Source: VXMT01 sp965204835
GTDB taxonomy: Bacteria; Chloroflexota; Dehalococcoidia; UBA2979
Length of the DNA stretch: 64,000 bases
Direction: 5' to 3'
Assembly (NCBI GenBank): GCA_965204835.1
Contig: OZ242017.1
Coordinates: 620,001-684,000, forward strand
Position numbers and translations under genes: made by a program
The notes under the pieces: model-generated
The model's database searches: none
The model's input: the letters and a program-made list of their open reading frames with translations, nothing else
Told to the model about the DNA's origin: nothing
In this document: positions 10,209-17,599 of the stretch, piece after piece
How positions within the stretch are numbered: position 1 is the stretch's first letter
Layout: every line of letters starts with the position of its first letter

Positions 10209-10662
10209 CTGTCGTGCCCGTTGTCATCATAGAGACCGGCGAACCGTCGCCGCCGTCCCCGAATGCGCACTGGATCGCTCGGACTGACTAGGAGGGTACC
10301 GCCGGTCTTCGCGACAATAGGAAGACCCTCCAGCGTCGGCCCTTGGAGGTCGGACGCGCATCGCCGTTCTGCTTGGACCTCGTGCCGCACATGCCCCCCG
10401 GACCACGAGCCGCGTACCCCAGTCTACAGCGAACGATGTAGACAGGAGCCCTTCCGGGAGGAGTGTCGGCTCTGCCGGATGAGGGAGACGCCCTGGCGTT
10501 GTCGAACGCGAACCTCGAGCACGTTGGCTCGAGGTCATCGTGGGAGCCGCTCTCGCGGGTCGAGCAACTCCGTCAAGGGAATAGCGCGAGGAACACGCAT
10601 CAGCGACTCAGTTGTGCGTATCATGACTCGGGCCTCCGCGCGGTCGGGATGCTGGGGACTGG
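10209..10662. other. Divergent intergenic region of the defence island
   Basis: About 450 bases separate the leftward GHKL unit from the rightward glycosylase-methyltransferase gene. It must hold both promoters. Frames across it look like shadows. No unambiguous operator was found. Confidence 0.5.
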
Positions 10663-12402
10663 ATGCAAGTCAGATCGCTCGTCGGCGCTGGGCTGATCTC
10701 CCGCATCGACGAGCTGCTGGAGGCCAGTTACCGCTCCGCTGACCTGGGGAACATGGAAGATCCCCTGGCCGAAACCTTGTACATCCTGCTAAGCCGACAG
10801 ACGCAGGAATCTGTTTACAGGCAGGTGTACCGGGATCTCCGGCGCTGCTACCCGACCTGGTGCGATGTACTCCAAGCTCCCGAAGCGGACCTTGCCGCTC
10901 TGCTGCGCCCAGCGGGGCTTCACGAGCAGCGAGCTCGGCAGATACACGCCCTACTCGCAGCAGTGCAGGAGGAGAACTGGCGGCGGGGCGTCGGGCCAGC
11001 CGACACCCCGGCAGGCGACCTGACTCTCGACTTCCTCCGTGCGCTCAGTGACGAGGAGGCGGAAGCGTTCCTACTCCAACTGCCAGGCATCGGCCCTAAG
11101 AGTGCCCGCTGTGTTCTCGCCTATTCGCTGAACCGTCCGGCGTTCGCCGTCGACACGCACGTTCATCGGGTGTTCTCTCGGCTTGGGCTCGTGACCCCAG
11201 CCGGAAGGAAGAAGGATCACGACCCCTTCCAGGATGCAGTCCCCAAGAATGCGCGGAAGCGGTTCCACATCAACCTCGTCCACCACGGGCGCGCAGTCTG
11301 CCGGGCCGCAAGGCCCAAATGCGCGGATTGCGTCCTTGTGTCGTTCTGCCAGACAGGACGCAAGACGGTGACCAACGACCCGCGACCCGTCGTCGTGGAT
11401 CTATTCGCTGGAGCAGGTGGCCTCGGCTACGGCTTCAGGAGAGCGGGTTTCCGGGTGGCCCTGGCGGTGGAGTCTGAACGGCACGCAGCTCAGACCTACC
11501 GCCTGAATAACCCAGGTGTGCCGGTGATAGAGGCGCAGATCGATGCCGGTACTTCTGCGAAACAGCTAGGCAGGTTCATGCCGGGTGTCCAAAAGATCAG
11601 GGGACTCCTCGCAGGGCCGCCGTGCCAGGGATACTCAGCAGCGGGCGCGCGTGACCCTGATGCCGAGACAAACCTCCTCTACGAGCAAGTCGCGAGGCTG
11701 GCTGCGGAGCTTCACGCGGACACTGTCTGTCTTGAGAACGTTCCCGGGGTGCGGCGTGTCAGAAACCATGGCTTCCTCGACGACATCCTCCAGAGCCTCC
11801 GCGACGCGGGCTACGCTACAGACGCCCACCTTGTGAATGCCTGCGACTTCGGAGTCCCGCAGCACAGGGCACGCTACCTATTCCTCGGGCACCGCGGCGA
11901 AGAGGCGTCGGCGCCTCTCAGACCGCCTGCAACGCACCGCTCCCACGGCCAGGACTCAATGAGCCACCTGCCGGAGGTCCCCGCTCTCCGCGACGTCATG
12001 GCGACCTTGCCCCAGCTTCCCGCCGGAGCCACTGGAGAGCCGGTAACGGGCCCGGACGGCAAGGAGTACTTCAACGTTGAGACGATGGCCCATTCGGAGC
12101 GTGTGGTGGCCAAGATCAGGGCGATCAAGCCTGGTGAGGGGCCCATCTCCTACAGGCGTCTCAAGGACGATGAAGCCCGTACCCTGATCGCCGGGCACCG
12201 CGCCCTTCCGGTTCATCCATGGCTAGACCGGACCATCTCGGTTCGTGAGGCAGCGACCATTCAAGGGTTTCCGCATCACTACCGCTTCTGCGGACCCCGT
12301 TCCACTCAGCCTCTCCAGGTGGCGAATGCCGTTCCGCCACCGCTTGCCGAGGCCGTCGCCCTTCACCTCATGCGGGTCATCACAGAGGATTGCGAGCCCT
12401 AG
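10663..12402 (+). CDS. Endonuclease III-type DNA glycosylase fused to cytosine-5 DNA methyltransferase
   Basis: This is a 579-residue two-domain enzyme. Residues 1-235 form an HhH-GPD glycosylase: the helix-hairpin-helix LPGIGPKSA (140-148) carries the Lys expected of an AP-lyase, the catalytic Asp is D164 in AVDTHVHRV, and four cysteines (213, 220, 223, 229) have the C-x6-C-x2-C-x5-C spacing of the [4Fe-4S] loop. From about residue 243 a complete C5 methyltransferase follows: DLFAGAGG (246-253), catalytic Cys321 in GPPCQGYS, ENV (358-360), a QHRARYLFLG motif and the C-terminal motif around NAVPPPLAEA. The likely role is to methylate cytosine and to repair T:G mismatches created when 5-methylcytosine deaminates. 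It is transcribed divergently from the GHKL unit. Confidence 0.93.
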   Translation: MQVRSLVGAGLISRIDELLEASYRSADLGNMEDPLAETLYILLSRQTQESVYRQVYRDLRRCYPTWCDVLQAPEADLAALLRPAGLHEQRARQIHALLAAVQEENWRRGVGPADTPAGDLTLDFLRALSDEEAEAFLLQLPGIGPKSARCVLAYSLNRPAFAVDTHVHRVFSRLGLVTPAGRKKDHDPFQDAVPKNARKRFHINLVHHGRAVCRAARPKCADCVLVSFCQTGRKTVTNDPRPVVVDLFAGAGGLGYGFRRAGFRVALAVESERHAAQTYRLNNPGVPVIEAQIDAGTSAKQLGRFMPGVQKIRGLLAGPPCQGYSAAGARDPDAETNLLYEQVARLAAELHADTVCLENVPGVRRVRNHGFLDDILQSLRDAGYATDAHLVNACDFGVPQHRARYLFLGHRGEEASAPLRPPATHRSHGQDSMSHLPEVPALRDVMATLPQLPAGATGEPVTGPDGKEYFNVETMAHSERVVAKIRAIKPGEGPISYRRLKDDEARTLIAGHRALPVHPWLDRTISVREAATIQGFPHHYRFCGPRSTQPLQVANAVPPPLAEAVALHLMRVITEDCEP

Positions 12403-12775
12403 GACACGGCAGGGGCCGCAGCCGCGGATACGACCGACGCCGACCCTCGCCAACCGCCCGACACTTCAACTTCCCCACAACACTGAATTCGCTAGCGGCG
12501 CTGAGGCCTGTCCAGATTCGCTGGCAACGGCTACGCTGTAGCACATGTCGAAAGAATTCGGAAACCCAGCTATCACAGGCGAAGCCCCGGAAGGCACGCC
12601 CGAACGCCTCCTGTGCGTCCCTTCTATCAAGGGAATGCAGCGTTACCATCACTGGCTCCCACACAAGGGTACGTTTCGGTGCGATACCTGTGGGACGATA
12701 GACGACCGCTAGATTGTTCACGCTAGTCAACCCTCTCTGAAGACAAGCTGCACCAGCCGCGGTCGTAGTCTCTGC
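12403..12775. other. Intergenic stretch between island and recombinase
   Basis: About 370 bases lie between convergent genes (methyltransferase rightward, recombinase leftward). No gene, tRNA or clear terminator was recognised. The base composition is slightly less GC-rich than in the flanking genes. Confidence 0.4.
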
Positions 12776-13771
12776 TTACGCCACCCCATACAACTGCGCC
12801 ACCGCCCCCCGACCCGCGAGCTCGCCGCGCGCGTAGAGCGCCGGCATGTGCTCGGAGCGCCAGCGGCCGGCCAGCATCAGCGCCGTCGTGCTGGCGCCCG
12901 ACGCCGCGAGGTCGCGGGCCATGCCAACGCGCGGGGAGTGGCCCGAGAAGTCGCCGTCGAGGCCGGCTGCGCGGGCCGCCTTGCGGATGCGGTCCGAGAT
13001 GGCACGGTCGCCTAGCCCGCCGAACACCGGGTCGTCCGGGGCGGCCAGCTCGGGGCGGATGCGCTGCAGGGCCTTGACCGCGTCGTGGCCGATGAAGAGC
13101 ACCGCGCCCGCGCCGAACTGGTCCGCCTTGCTGCGGCGCACCATGACCCGCCCCGTGCCGTCGGGTTGGCGCTCCACGTCGGCCCAGGTGAGTGCGGCGG
13201 CCTCGGAGCGGCGCAGCATCGCGTCGCGCATCACGGAGATGATGGCGACGTCCATGTCGCCGCGGCGGCGCGCCTGCTCCGCCGACTCCGAGCGGCCGCC
13301 CGGGCTGGTGCGAGGGCGGTGCGCGGTGGCGCGGATGGCGGCCAGCGCCTCTGCGGTCAGCGCGGCCGCCTGGCGCGGCGTGCGGCCGTCCCAGGCCTGC
13401 TTGCGGCTCAGCCCGCGCAGCACGCGCCGCACACCCGGGTGCGTGGCCGGCGAGAGCGCGCCGCGCGAGGCGTGCTCGTGCGCGATGGCGGCGACGGCGA
13501 TGCGCAGCGTCGACATCCCCGCGCCGGCCTCGGCGCGCTCGGCGAGGTAGGCGGCGACCTGCACGGGCTCCGCCGGCAGCGGCTCCACGCCCTCGGACGC
13601 ACACCACTTCGACCAGGCCCTCCAGGCCGACTCGTAGGCGCGTCGTGTGTTGGCGCTGAGCACCTCCTCGGCGGCCGCCTCGATGCGCTCGGCGTGCTCG
13701 CGGCGTACGCCGAGGACGGCGCTGCTGGTGACCTCGGTCGTCGTGACGAGTGCGCTCACTCTCCGAGCCAT
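12776..13771 (-). CDS. Tyrosine recombinase / integrase
   Basis: This is a 331-residue site-specific tyrosine recombinase. The N-terminal core-binding domain carries the usual SANTRRAYESAWRAWSKW segment. The catalytic domain shows the expected residues in order: Arg in RRSEAAALTWADV, Lys in RRSKADQ, His-x-x-Arg in GHSPRVGMA, Trp in AGRWRS (replacing the second His) and the nucleophile Tyr in PALYARGE. It borders the defence island, and about 200 bases upstream of its start is an inverted-repeat site that recurs near 44.2 kb, so it is a good candidate for the enzyme that moved this DNA. The gene appears intact. Confidence 0.92.
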   Translation of the reverse strand: MARRVSALVTTTEVTSSAVLGVRREHAERIEAAAEEVLSANTRRAYESAWRAWSKWCASEGVEPLPAEPVQVAAYLAERAEAGAGMSTLRIAVAAIAHEHASRGALSPATHPGVRRVLRGLSRKQAWDGRTPRQAAALTAEALAAIRATAHRPRTSPGGRSESAEQARRRGDMDVAIISVMRDAMLRRSEAAALTWADVERQPDGTGRVMVRRSKADQFGAGAVLFIGHDAVKALQRIRPELAAPDDPVFGGLGDRAISDRIRKAARAAGLDGDFSGHSPRVGMARDLAASGASTTALMLAGRWRSEHMPALYARGELAGRGAVAQLYGVA

Positions 13772-14286
13772 CTGTCCGAGCCATCCCTCCCGAGGCGCTC
13801 CCGATTGCGATGTTCGTGCCGGTCACGCGGACGGCACCCGGGGCGCTCCTCGCTCATCTCCAGCGTAGGGACGGGAAGGAGCGGGTGCTGGGCGAAATGG
13901 CACACTCGCGCGTCTCCCGAGCGGATCAGGGAGTGGCTCAAGGGTGGATCGGGGGGTTGCGGCGCCAGTGATAAGCGGAATTATCGGAGCCCTCGGTTGG
14001 CCGGGGCAGCGGACCCCGAATCGCGTTGCTGCGTAAGGGGTCTCTGTGGGTGTCGTCCCCGGCGGATGGAGCTCGACGGGCTGAAATTATCGGCGTTGTC
14101 GCCGCGGTCGTTGAGACGAGCTGAACCCGGCGGGCGACCTCGCCGCGCTGTGATGCGGGCCGGCCGCGATGCCGGTGATCCGCAAGGCCTGCCGCTCCCC
14201 GGGCGGCTCGGTGGGATCGCCGTCGACGGGTGTGTGCCGGGAGGAGTGCGCATGCTCCGCGGTGCGGCGGTTGTCCCGGATGCGGC
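13772..14286. other. Non-coding stretch next to the recombinase, with candidate recombination site
   Basis: About 515 bases have no believable gene. They include the imperfect inverted repeat at 13968-13987 and a lone TTATCGG half-site at 14087-14093. Long frames across it extend from recombinase shadows. Confidence 0.4.
13968..13987. other. Candidate tyrosine-recombinase core site (left copy)
   Basis: Two arms, TGATAA and TTATCG, face each other across a 6-base spacer (GCGGAA). Arm-spacer-arm geometry with a 6-8 base spacer is typical of core sites for tyrosine recombinases. The same geometry with arms CCGATAA/TTATCGG occurs at 44174 and 44309. The site lies just upstream of the recombinase gene. 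Confidence 0.4.
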
Positions 14287-14421
14287 CTACTCCCCGGCCG
14301 GCACCCGGAGCTGGCCGGTGCGGTGCCCGACGCACCAGGTGCCCTCCGGGTTGCCTGCGGCGTGCTTGGCTTCGAGCTGGGCCTCCGTGAGCTGGCAGAC
14401 GCGAACGTCGGAGGTGCTCAT
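14287..14421 (-). CDS. Possible 44-residue protein
   Basis: This short frame reads MSTSDVRVCQLTEAQLEAKH and continues with balanced composition to a C-terminal VPAGE. It has two cysteines and one His that could form part of a metal site. No convincing ribosome-binding site precedes it. A rightward frame ending at 14505 overlaps it and also looks protein-like near its end (SGFYYESLWDWLNAEESGP). Only one of the two is likely real. Confidence 0.3.
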   Translation of the reverse strand: MSTSDVRVCQLTEAQLEAKHAAGNPEGTWCVGHRTGQLRVPAGE

Positions 14422-14501
14422 GATGAGGTCGTGGCCCCGTCCTACAGCGGGTTCTACTACGAGAGCCTATGGGATTGGCTCAACGCTGAGGAGTCGGGGC
14501 C

Positions 14502-14711
14502 GTGAACCAGGGCGGTGAATCCCCGGTTCCCTTCAGTCGCTACCACGATGAGACCACGGAGTTGGTCAGCCGAGTAGCGAACATCGAAGGCCAACTCGAA
14601 CAGTTCGCCACAAAGGCGGAGGCTGCTACCTCCGCTGACTTAGAAGGTGTCCGCAAGGCCGTATCACAGGAGGTAAGCACCCTTCGCGGGGAAATTAGCG
14701 ATGGCATCTAA
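14502..14711 (+). CDS. Small coiled-coil protein
   Basis: This is a 69-residue hydrophilic protein. Residues 17-66 form a probable coiled coil (VSRVANIEGQLEQF and later LEGVRKAVSQEVSTLRGEI). Its GTG start overlaps the stop of a short upstream frame, and its own end overlaps the start of a 30-residue membrane peptide by 11 bases. Together the two look like a split version of the coiled-coil plus membrane-helix proteins found at 57 and 62 kb. The family is not recognised. Confidence 0.5.
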   Translation: MNQGGESPVPFSRYHDETTELVSRVANIEGQLEQFATKAEAATSADLEGVRKAVSQEVSTLRGEISDGI

Positions 14712-14793
14712 CTTGGGTCAGAACCTCATTTGGGTGCTGGTGGCGTTGCTGGGTGCCGTGCTCATGCTTCTTGGGCGCGCCCTGTTCCCCTGA
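14701..14793 (+). CDS. 30-residue single-pass membrane peptide
   Basis: The peptide is MASNLGQNLIWVLVALLGAV followed by LMLLGRALFP. It is one hydrophobic helix with a short polar N-terminus. Its ATG lies 11 bases inside the end of the preceding coiled-coil gene in another frame, so translation is probably coupled. The broken IS5-type element begins immediately downstream. Confidence 0.5.
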   Translation: MASNLGQNLIWVLVALLGAVLMLLGRALFP

Positions 14794-14804
14794 CGCGCCA
14801 CCCC

Positions 14805-15475
14805 CTACCGTGTTGCGATGACCCAGCCCGCGAGGCAGCCCATCGCGCGGAAGTGCGCGGCCAGCTTGCAGTAGCGCGTCGCGATCCCCCGGAACTGCTT
14901 CAGGTCGGCGAACAGGTTCTCGACGAGGTGTCGCCTGCGGTAGCTGTTCGTGTCGTACGGGATCTGTCGTCGCCCCCCCCCCCCCGGCTCGCGAGATCGG
15001 CGCGCACGGCATTCGAATCGTATGCCTTGTCGGTGATGAGCTCGCCCGCCGCCCCGAATGGTCGACCAGCGCCATCAGCTTCGTGGTGAGCCAGCCTCGG
15101 CTCCTCTCGATCGCCTGCCGCTTCCGGGACTGCTCTGGCGGGCTTCCGCTTTTGGGCACCTGTCGCGTGCTGGTGGGCCTTCATGAATGTGCCGTCGACC
15201 TGGACGGAGTTGAGGTCGAGGTGGCCGTTCGTCGCCTCGAAGATGCGCTCGAACACGCCGCCGCGCGCCCAGCGCCGGGAGCGCTGGTAGGCGGTCATCC
15301 ACTTGCCGAACTCGGCGGGGAGGTCGTGCCACGGCGCTCCGGTGCGCGCGATCCAGAGGATGGCTTCGAGGGCGTTGCGGTTGTCGGCTCCCGTGCGTCC
15401 ACGGTCGCCGGCCTTGCCGGGCAAGAGCGGAGCGATCCGCTCCCACTGGTCGTCTGTGAGCTGGGTGCGAGCCAT
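14805..15475 (-). pseudogene. IS5-family transposase, frameshifted
   Basis: The N-terminal half reads as an IS5-type transposase (start MARTQLTDDQWERIAPLLPG, then RTGAPWHDLP and the first catalytic Asp in VQVDGTFMKAHQ). Near 15130 homology moves to another frame (ERSRGWLTTKLMALVD), then back (GELITDKAYDSNAVRADL), then to a third frame (YDTNSYRRRHLVENLFADLK and FRGIATRY) after a 13-base C run at 14973-14985. At least three frame changes are needed to restore one protein, so it is a relic or contains assembly errors. The final DDE Glu region survives in the third frame. Element ends were not securely identified. Confidence 0.82.
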
Positions 15476-15637
15476 GCGTCCGGGCCTTCCCGGCCACGGA
15501 TGCGAGCCCCCGCAGTGAGGTGGTGGGCCTGCTAGACTCGGCGCGGTCGCGGGGTGCATCCGTGACCACTGCGAGCGCTCCGGGTGCAAGCTGGGGCGCT
15601 CGTGCTTCTCAGGCGGGAGTCTACCACCGCCGCGTAA

Positions 15638-15657
15638 ATGTAAACACGCCCTAGTGC
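15638..15657 (+). repeat. Possible IS-end motif, copy 1
   Basis: The motif ATGTAAACACGCCCTAGTGC lies just outside the broken IS5-type transposase and recurs in near-identical form at 16417. GTTTACAT-type termini are plausible ends of IS5-like elements, so the pair may be remnants of IS termini. Confidence 0.3.
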
Positions 15658-15700
15658 AGAGCTTCACAGGCGCAATACGGCGGGGCCGCCGGGCACGAAG

Positions 15701-15733
15701 AAGCCCCCGGCGCAGGCCGGGGGCTTTTGTTTG
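15701..15733 (+). terminator. Intrinsic terminator
   Basis: The inverted repeat AGCCCCCGG/CCGGGGGCT is followed by TTTTGTTTG on the plus strand. It lies just beyond the end of the leftward DUF2283 gene, so it may also stop transcription arriving from that side. Confidence 0.7.
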
Positions 15734-15746
15734 TTACGGCCTCCGT

Positions 15747-15998
15747 TCAGACGGACTTGTTGCGTGTTTCCACCCCGAGTCCGTTCAGAATCGCACCGAT
15801 GCGTTCAGGTTCCGGGAGCCCATCGAGATTCACCCCTTGGCTGACATTGTGAAGGCTTACGCCAATGGGCGTCCCAGGGTTTAGGGAGTAGTCGATGATG
15901 CGATCATCATCGAGTTCCTTGGCGTAGCCTGCGGTGCCAGCCTCGAGTTCAATCAGGATGGAGTCCAGATCAGCGTCCATCAGTACTGTGAGTACCAC
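15747..15998 (-). CDS. DUF2283 family protein (YuzE-like)
   Basis: This is an 83-residue protein of the DUF2283 family: a beta-rich core with DADLDSILIELE, a DDRIIDYSL segment and GVSLHNVSQGV. The GTG at 15998 is preferred because AAGGAGAGGAG sits 5-6 bases upstream; a longer frame overlapping the previous gene lacks such a site. It follows a DUF4258 gene, a recurrent pairing in prokaryotes that looks like a toxin-antitoxin module with DUF2283 as putative antitoxin. Both partners appear intact, which is unusual in this window. Confidence 0.75.
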   Translation of the reverse strand: MVLTVLMDADLDSILIELEAGTAGYAKELDDDRIIDYSLNPGTPIGVSLHNVSQGVNLDGLPEPERIGAILNGLGVETRNKSV

Positions 15999-16020
15999 GG
16001 TCTCCTCTCCTTCCCCTCGT

Positions 16021-16239
16021 CTACTTCGGGATGAAGGCGTCTTTGACGGTGCCATCGTGCACTTGAACCTTCACGTCCCGTCCATCCGGCAGGGTACCGA
16101 CGTAGACATCCGCGCCACGTGTCTGGTATTCGGCCGGCGAGTTCTGTCTCACCACGAGTTCGACGTGATCTCGGGTCAGACCGTAGCGGGCCATCCTTTG
16201 ACGCGCGTACCGACTGAACTCCAATGCCGCCCTTCCCAT
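16021..16239 (-). CDS. DUF4258 family protein, putative toxin partner
   Basis: This is a 72-residue protein matching the DUF4258 pattern: an N-terminal helix with FSRYARQRMARYGLTRDHVE, then two strands including DVYVGTLPDGRDVKVQV and a C-terminal KDAFIPK. Small RelE-like or BrnT-like RNases have a comparable layout, but catalytic residues cannot be assigned with confidence. It is the upstream gene of a two-gene unit with DUF2283, separated by 22 bases. Confidence 0.75.
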   Translation of the reverse strand: MGRAALEFSRYARQRMARYGLTRDHVELVVRQNSPAEYQTRGADVYVGTLPDGRDVKVQVHDGTVKDAFIPK

Positions 16240-16416
16240 GGGGAGTGCTCACCACCGTTCCGTGGCGCGTGTCAAGTCTAGGCGCTCCTGCCGGAACAAA
16301 ACCTATGTAAACCTATCATGCTCCCGACAGAGCGTACTTGACAAGGTGGACAGGGTTCACGCGATGAGCTGCTCGTAGGTGAGCCTGCGCCCGACCGCTA
16401 GCCCCGTTGCACCCGT

Positions 16417-16436
16417 ATGTAAACACCGCCTAGTCC
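16417..16436 (+). repeat. Possible IS-end motif, copy 2
   Basis: The motif ATGTAAACACCGCCTAGTCC matches the one at 15638 in 17 or 18 positions and has the same orientation. The stretch between 16240 and 16535 holds no supported gene. Confidence 0.3.
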
Positions 16437-16535
16437 GGTGAAGACCATCCATCGCGTCGCGGACTCCCTCCTGCGCGACGCCGCCGACCACGGGCAGCGG
16501 AGGCGGCACCGCCTTCGGCCAACGTCCGGCCCCGG

Positions 16536-16892
16536 TTAAGCCCATGCAGTGGTGGCCGGAATCAGCCTACGATGCGTCGGGTCCACCGCCAGCCTGAGGC
16601 CCTCCAGCGTGTAAGCCCCGAGCAGCGCCCGCGCATCGTCGGCCCCGAACACGGCAAGCGTCGGGATACTCCTCCCGTCGATCGTGGCCCTGGCCTCGCC
16701 GATCTCGTACTCGACCGAGCTGCCGTCAGCCAGCACCAACTCGATGGTGTCCACCGGCGCGACGCCAAGTCCCCTGAGATAGCTGGCGGGTACGATCGTG
16801 TAGCTGGCGCCCCTGTCGACCATCGCATCAAGGTCGAGCGAGCGCGCTCCGTCCATGCTCTCGAGTCGAACGGGCCAATGGAAAACGCCCAC
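16536..16892 (-). CDS. Retropepsin-like (clan AA) aspartic protease homologue with altered active site
   Basis: This is a 118-residue protein with the layout of bacterial clan AA aspartic proteases: strand FHWPVRL, active-site region DAMVDRGASYTIVP, loop LADGSSVEY and C-terminal LLGAYTLEGLRLAVDP. The catalytic triplet reads D-R-G where the family has D-T-G (or D-S-G), so proteolysis is doubtful. The GTG at 16892 gives the family-typical N-terminus. A second clan AA relic occurs at 43607. Such genes often sit in toxin-antitoxin-like pairs. Confidence 0.7.
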   Translation of the reverse strand: MGVFHWPVRLESMDGARSLDLDAMVDRGASYTIVPASYLRGLGVAPVDTIELVLADGSSVEYEIGEARATIDGRSIPTLAVFGADDARALLGAYTLEGLRLAVDPTHRRLIPATTAWA

Positions 16893-17004
16893 GTCTCGGC
16901 CACCTCCGTCGCCGCTACAGGATACCCCGTGGGAACTGGCCACGCCCGCGCCACAGACCGACGCGTGGGCGGGCGTTGGTCGCGGCTCGCGCACGAGCTC
17001 GGGG

Positions 17005-17094
17005 CCAGCCTCGCTCCGCCACGGTGTCGACGTCATGGTCGCCGAGGTGTCGCCGGAGAGGAGTGGGTGCGCCCTGGTCGAACTAGATCCTCAC
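17005..17094 (-). pseudogene. DUF5615-like PIN toxin relic with stop at codon 4
   Basis: Directly after the DUF433 gene (GTGA overlap) the frame reads MRI, then a TAG stop, then FDQGAPTPLRRHLGDHDVDT and VAERGW. This matches the N-terminus of DUF5615-type PIN toxins, which begin with a hydrophobic residue before FDQGTP. A single change of a Leu codon to TAG would create it. Homology ends after GW, so the gene is also truncated. Confidence 0.7.
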
Positions 17095-17318
17095 GACCAG
17101 GCAGGCGCCCGGAGGGCCTGCGCCTCGTGCTCGAGGACAGCCCGCACCTGCCACTCCTCGACGCCCTGGAACCAGTCCAGGAACTCTTCCACCGTGGCCC
17201 CGCTCGCCAGGTTCTCGAAGAGGGCCGAGACCGGCACCCTCGTCCCGCTGAAGAGGGGGGCGCCGCTGACCCTGCCCGGCTCGCGCTCAACCGCCGTGCA
17301 GCTCTCCCAGTCCGTCAT
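17091..17318 (-). CDS. DUF433 family antitoxin
   Basis: This is a 75-residue DUF433 protein. The diagnostic segment is GAPLFSGTRVPVSALFENLA followed by VEEFLDWFQGV and a final helix EWQVRAVLEHEAQAL. DUF433 proteins are small HTH-like antitoxins, typically paired with DUF5615 PIN toxins. Here the toxin gene overlaps by 4 bases but is dead. Its ATG overlaps the stop of the upstream HsdS relic. Confidence 0.85.
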   Translation of the reverse strand: MTDWESCTAVEREPGRVSGAPLFSGTRVPVSALFENLASGATVEEFLDWFQGVEEWQVRAVLEHEAQALRAPAWS

Positions 17319-17578
17319 CTCGCCACCTCACTCTCGATCGCCGGGTCCTCGTTGGGCGCCCGAGAAGCGTGATGGCCGCCACCAATGGAGTCCTCTGGCT
17401 GGTCGGCCTCGAGCCAGTCGTCGGCGTCTTCCCCGTCCGGCAACCGCGCCGCCGCATCCCGTACATCGAGCGTACCAGTCACCACGTCGGCGATGATGCG
17501 GGTACGGCACCCCACCGGCGTCGGTGTTTCGAGATTCGTGGGCCTCGCGGACCGGTATGCACTCACGCGCGCGGGCAC
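17315..17578 (-). pseudogene. C-terminal fragment of type I restriction specificity subunit (HsdS)
   Basis: Residues 26-60 match the extreme C-terminus of HsdS proteins (TRIIADVVTGTLDVRDAAARL followed by an acidic tail). The DNA-recognition domains are missing, and the first 25 residues are unrelated. A possible N-terminal target-recognition piece of an HsdS occurs at 42.6-42.8 kb. It abuts the DUF433 gene with a 4-base overlap. Confidence 0.6.
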
Positions 17579-17599
17579 CCCGTGAGGGGTGGTAGCCCC

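Noticed and set aside
13085..14518. Rightward frame of 477 codons across the recombinase
   Set aside because: It is antisense to the recombinase for most of its length and has low-complexity His/Arg/Gly-rich sequence. Only its last part overlaps plausible small frames.
16912..16932. Fifth palindromic repeat copy (GATACCCCGTGG)
   Set aside because: Only nine bases match the GGGGTATCC core, and the second half of the palindrome is missing.
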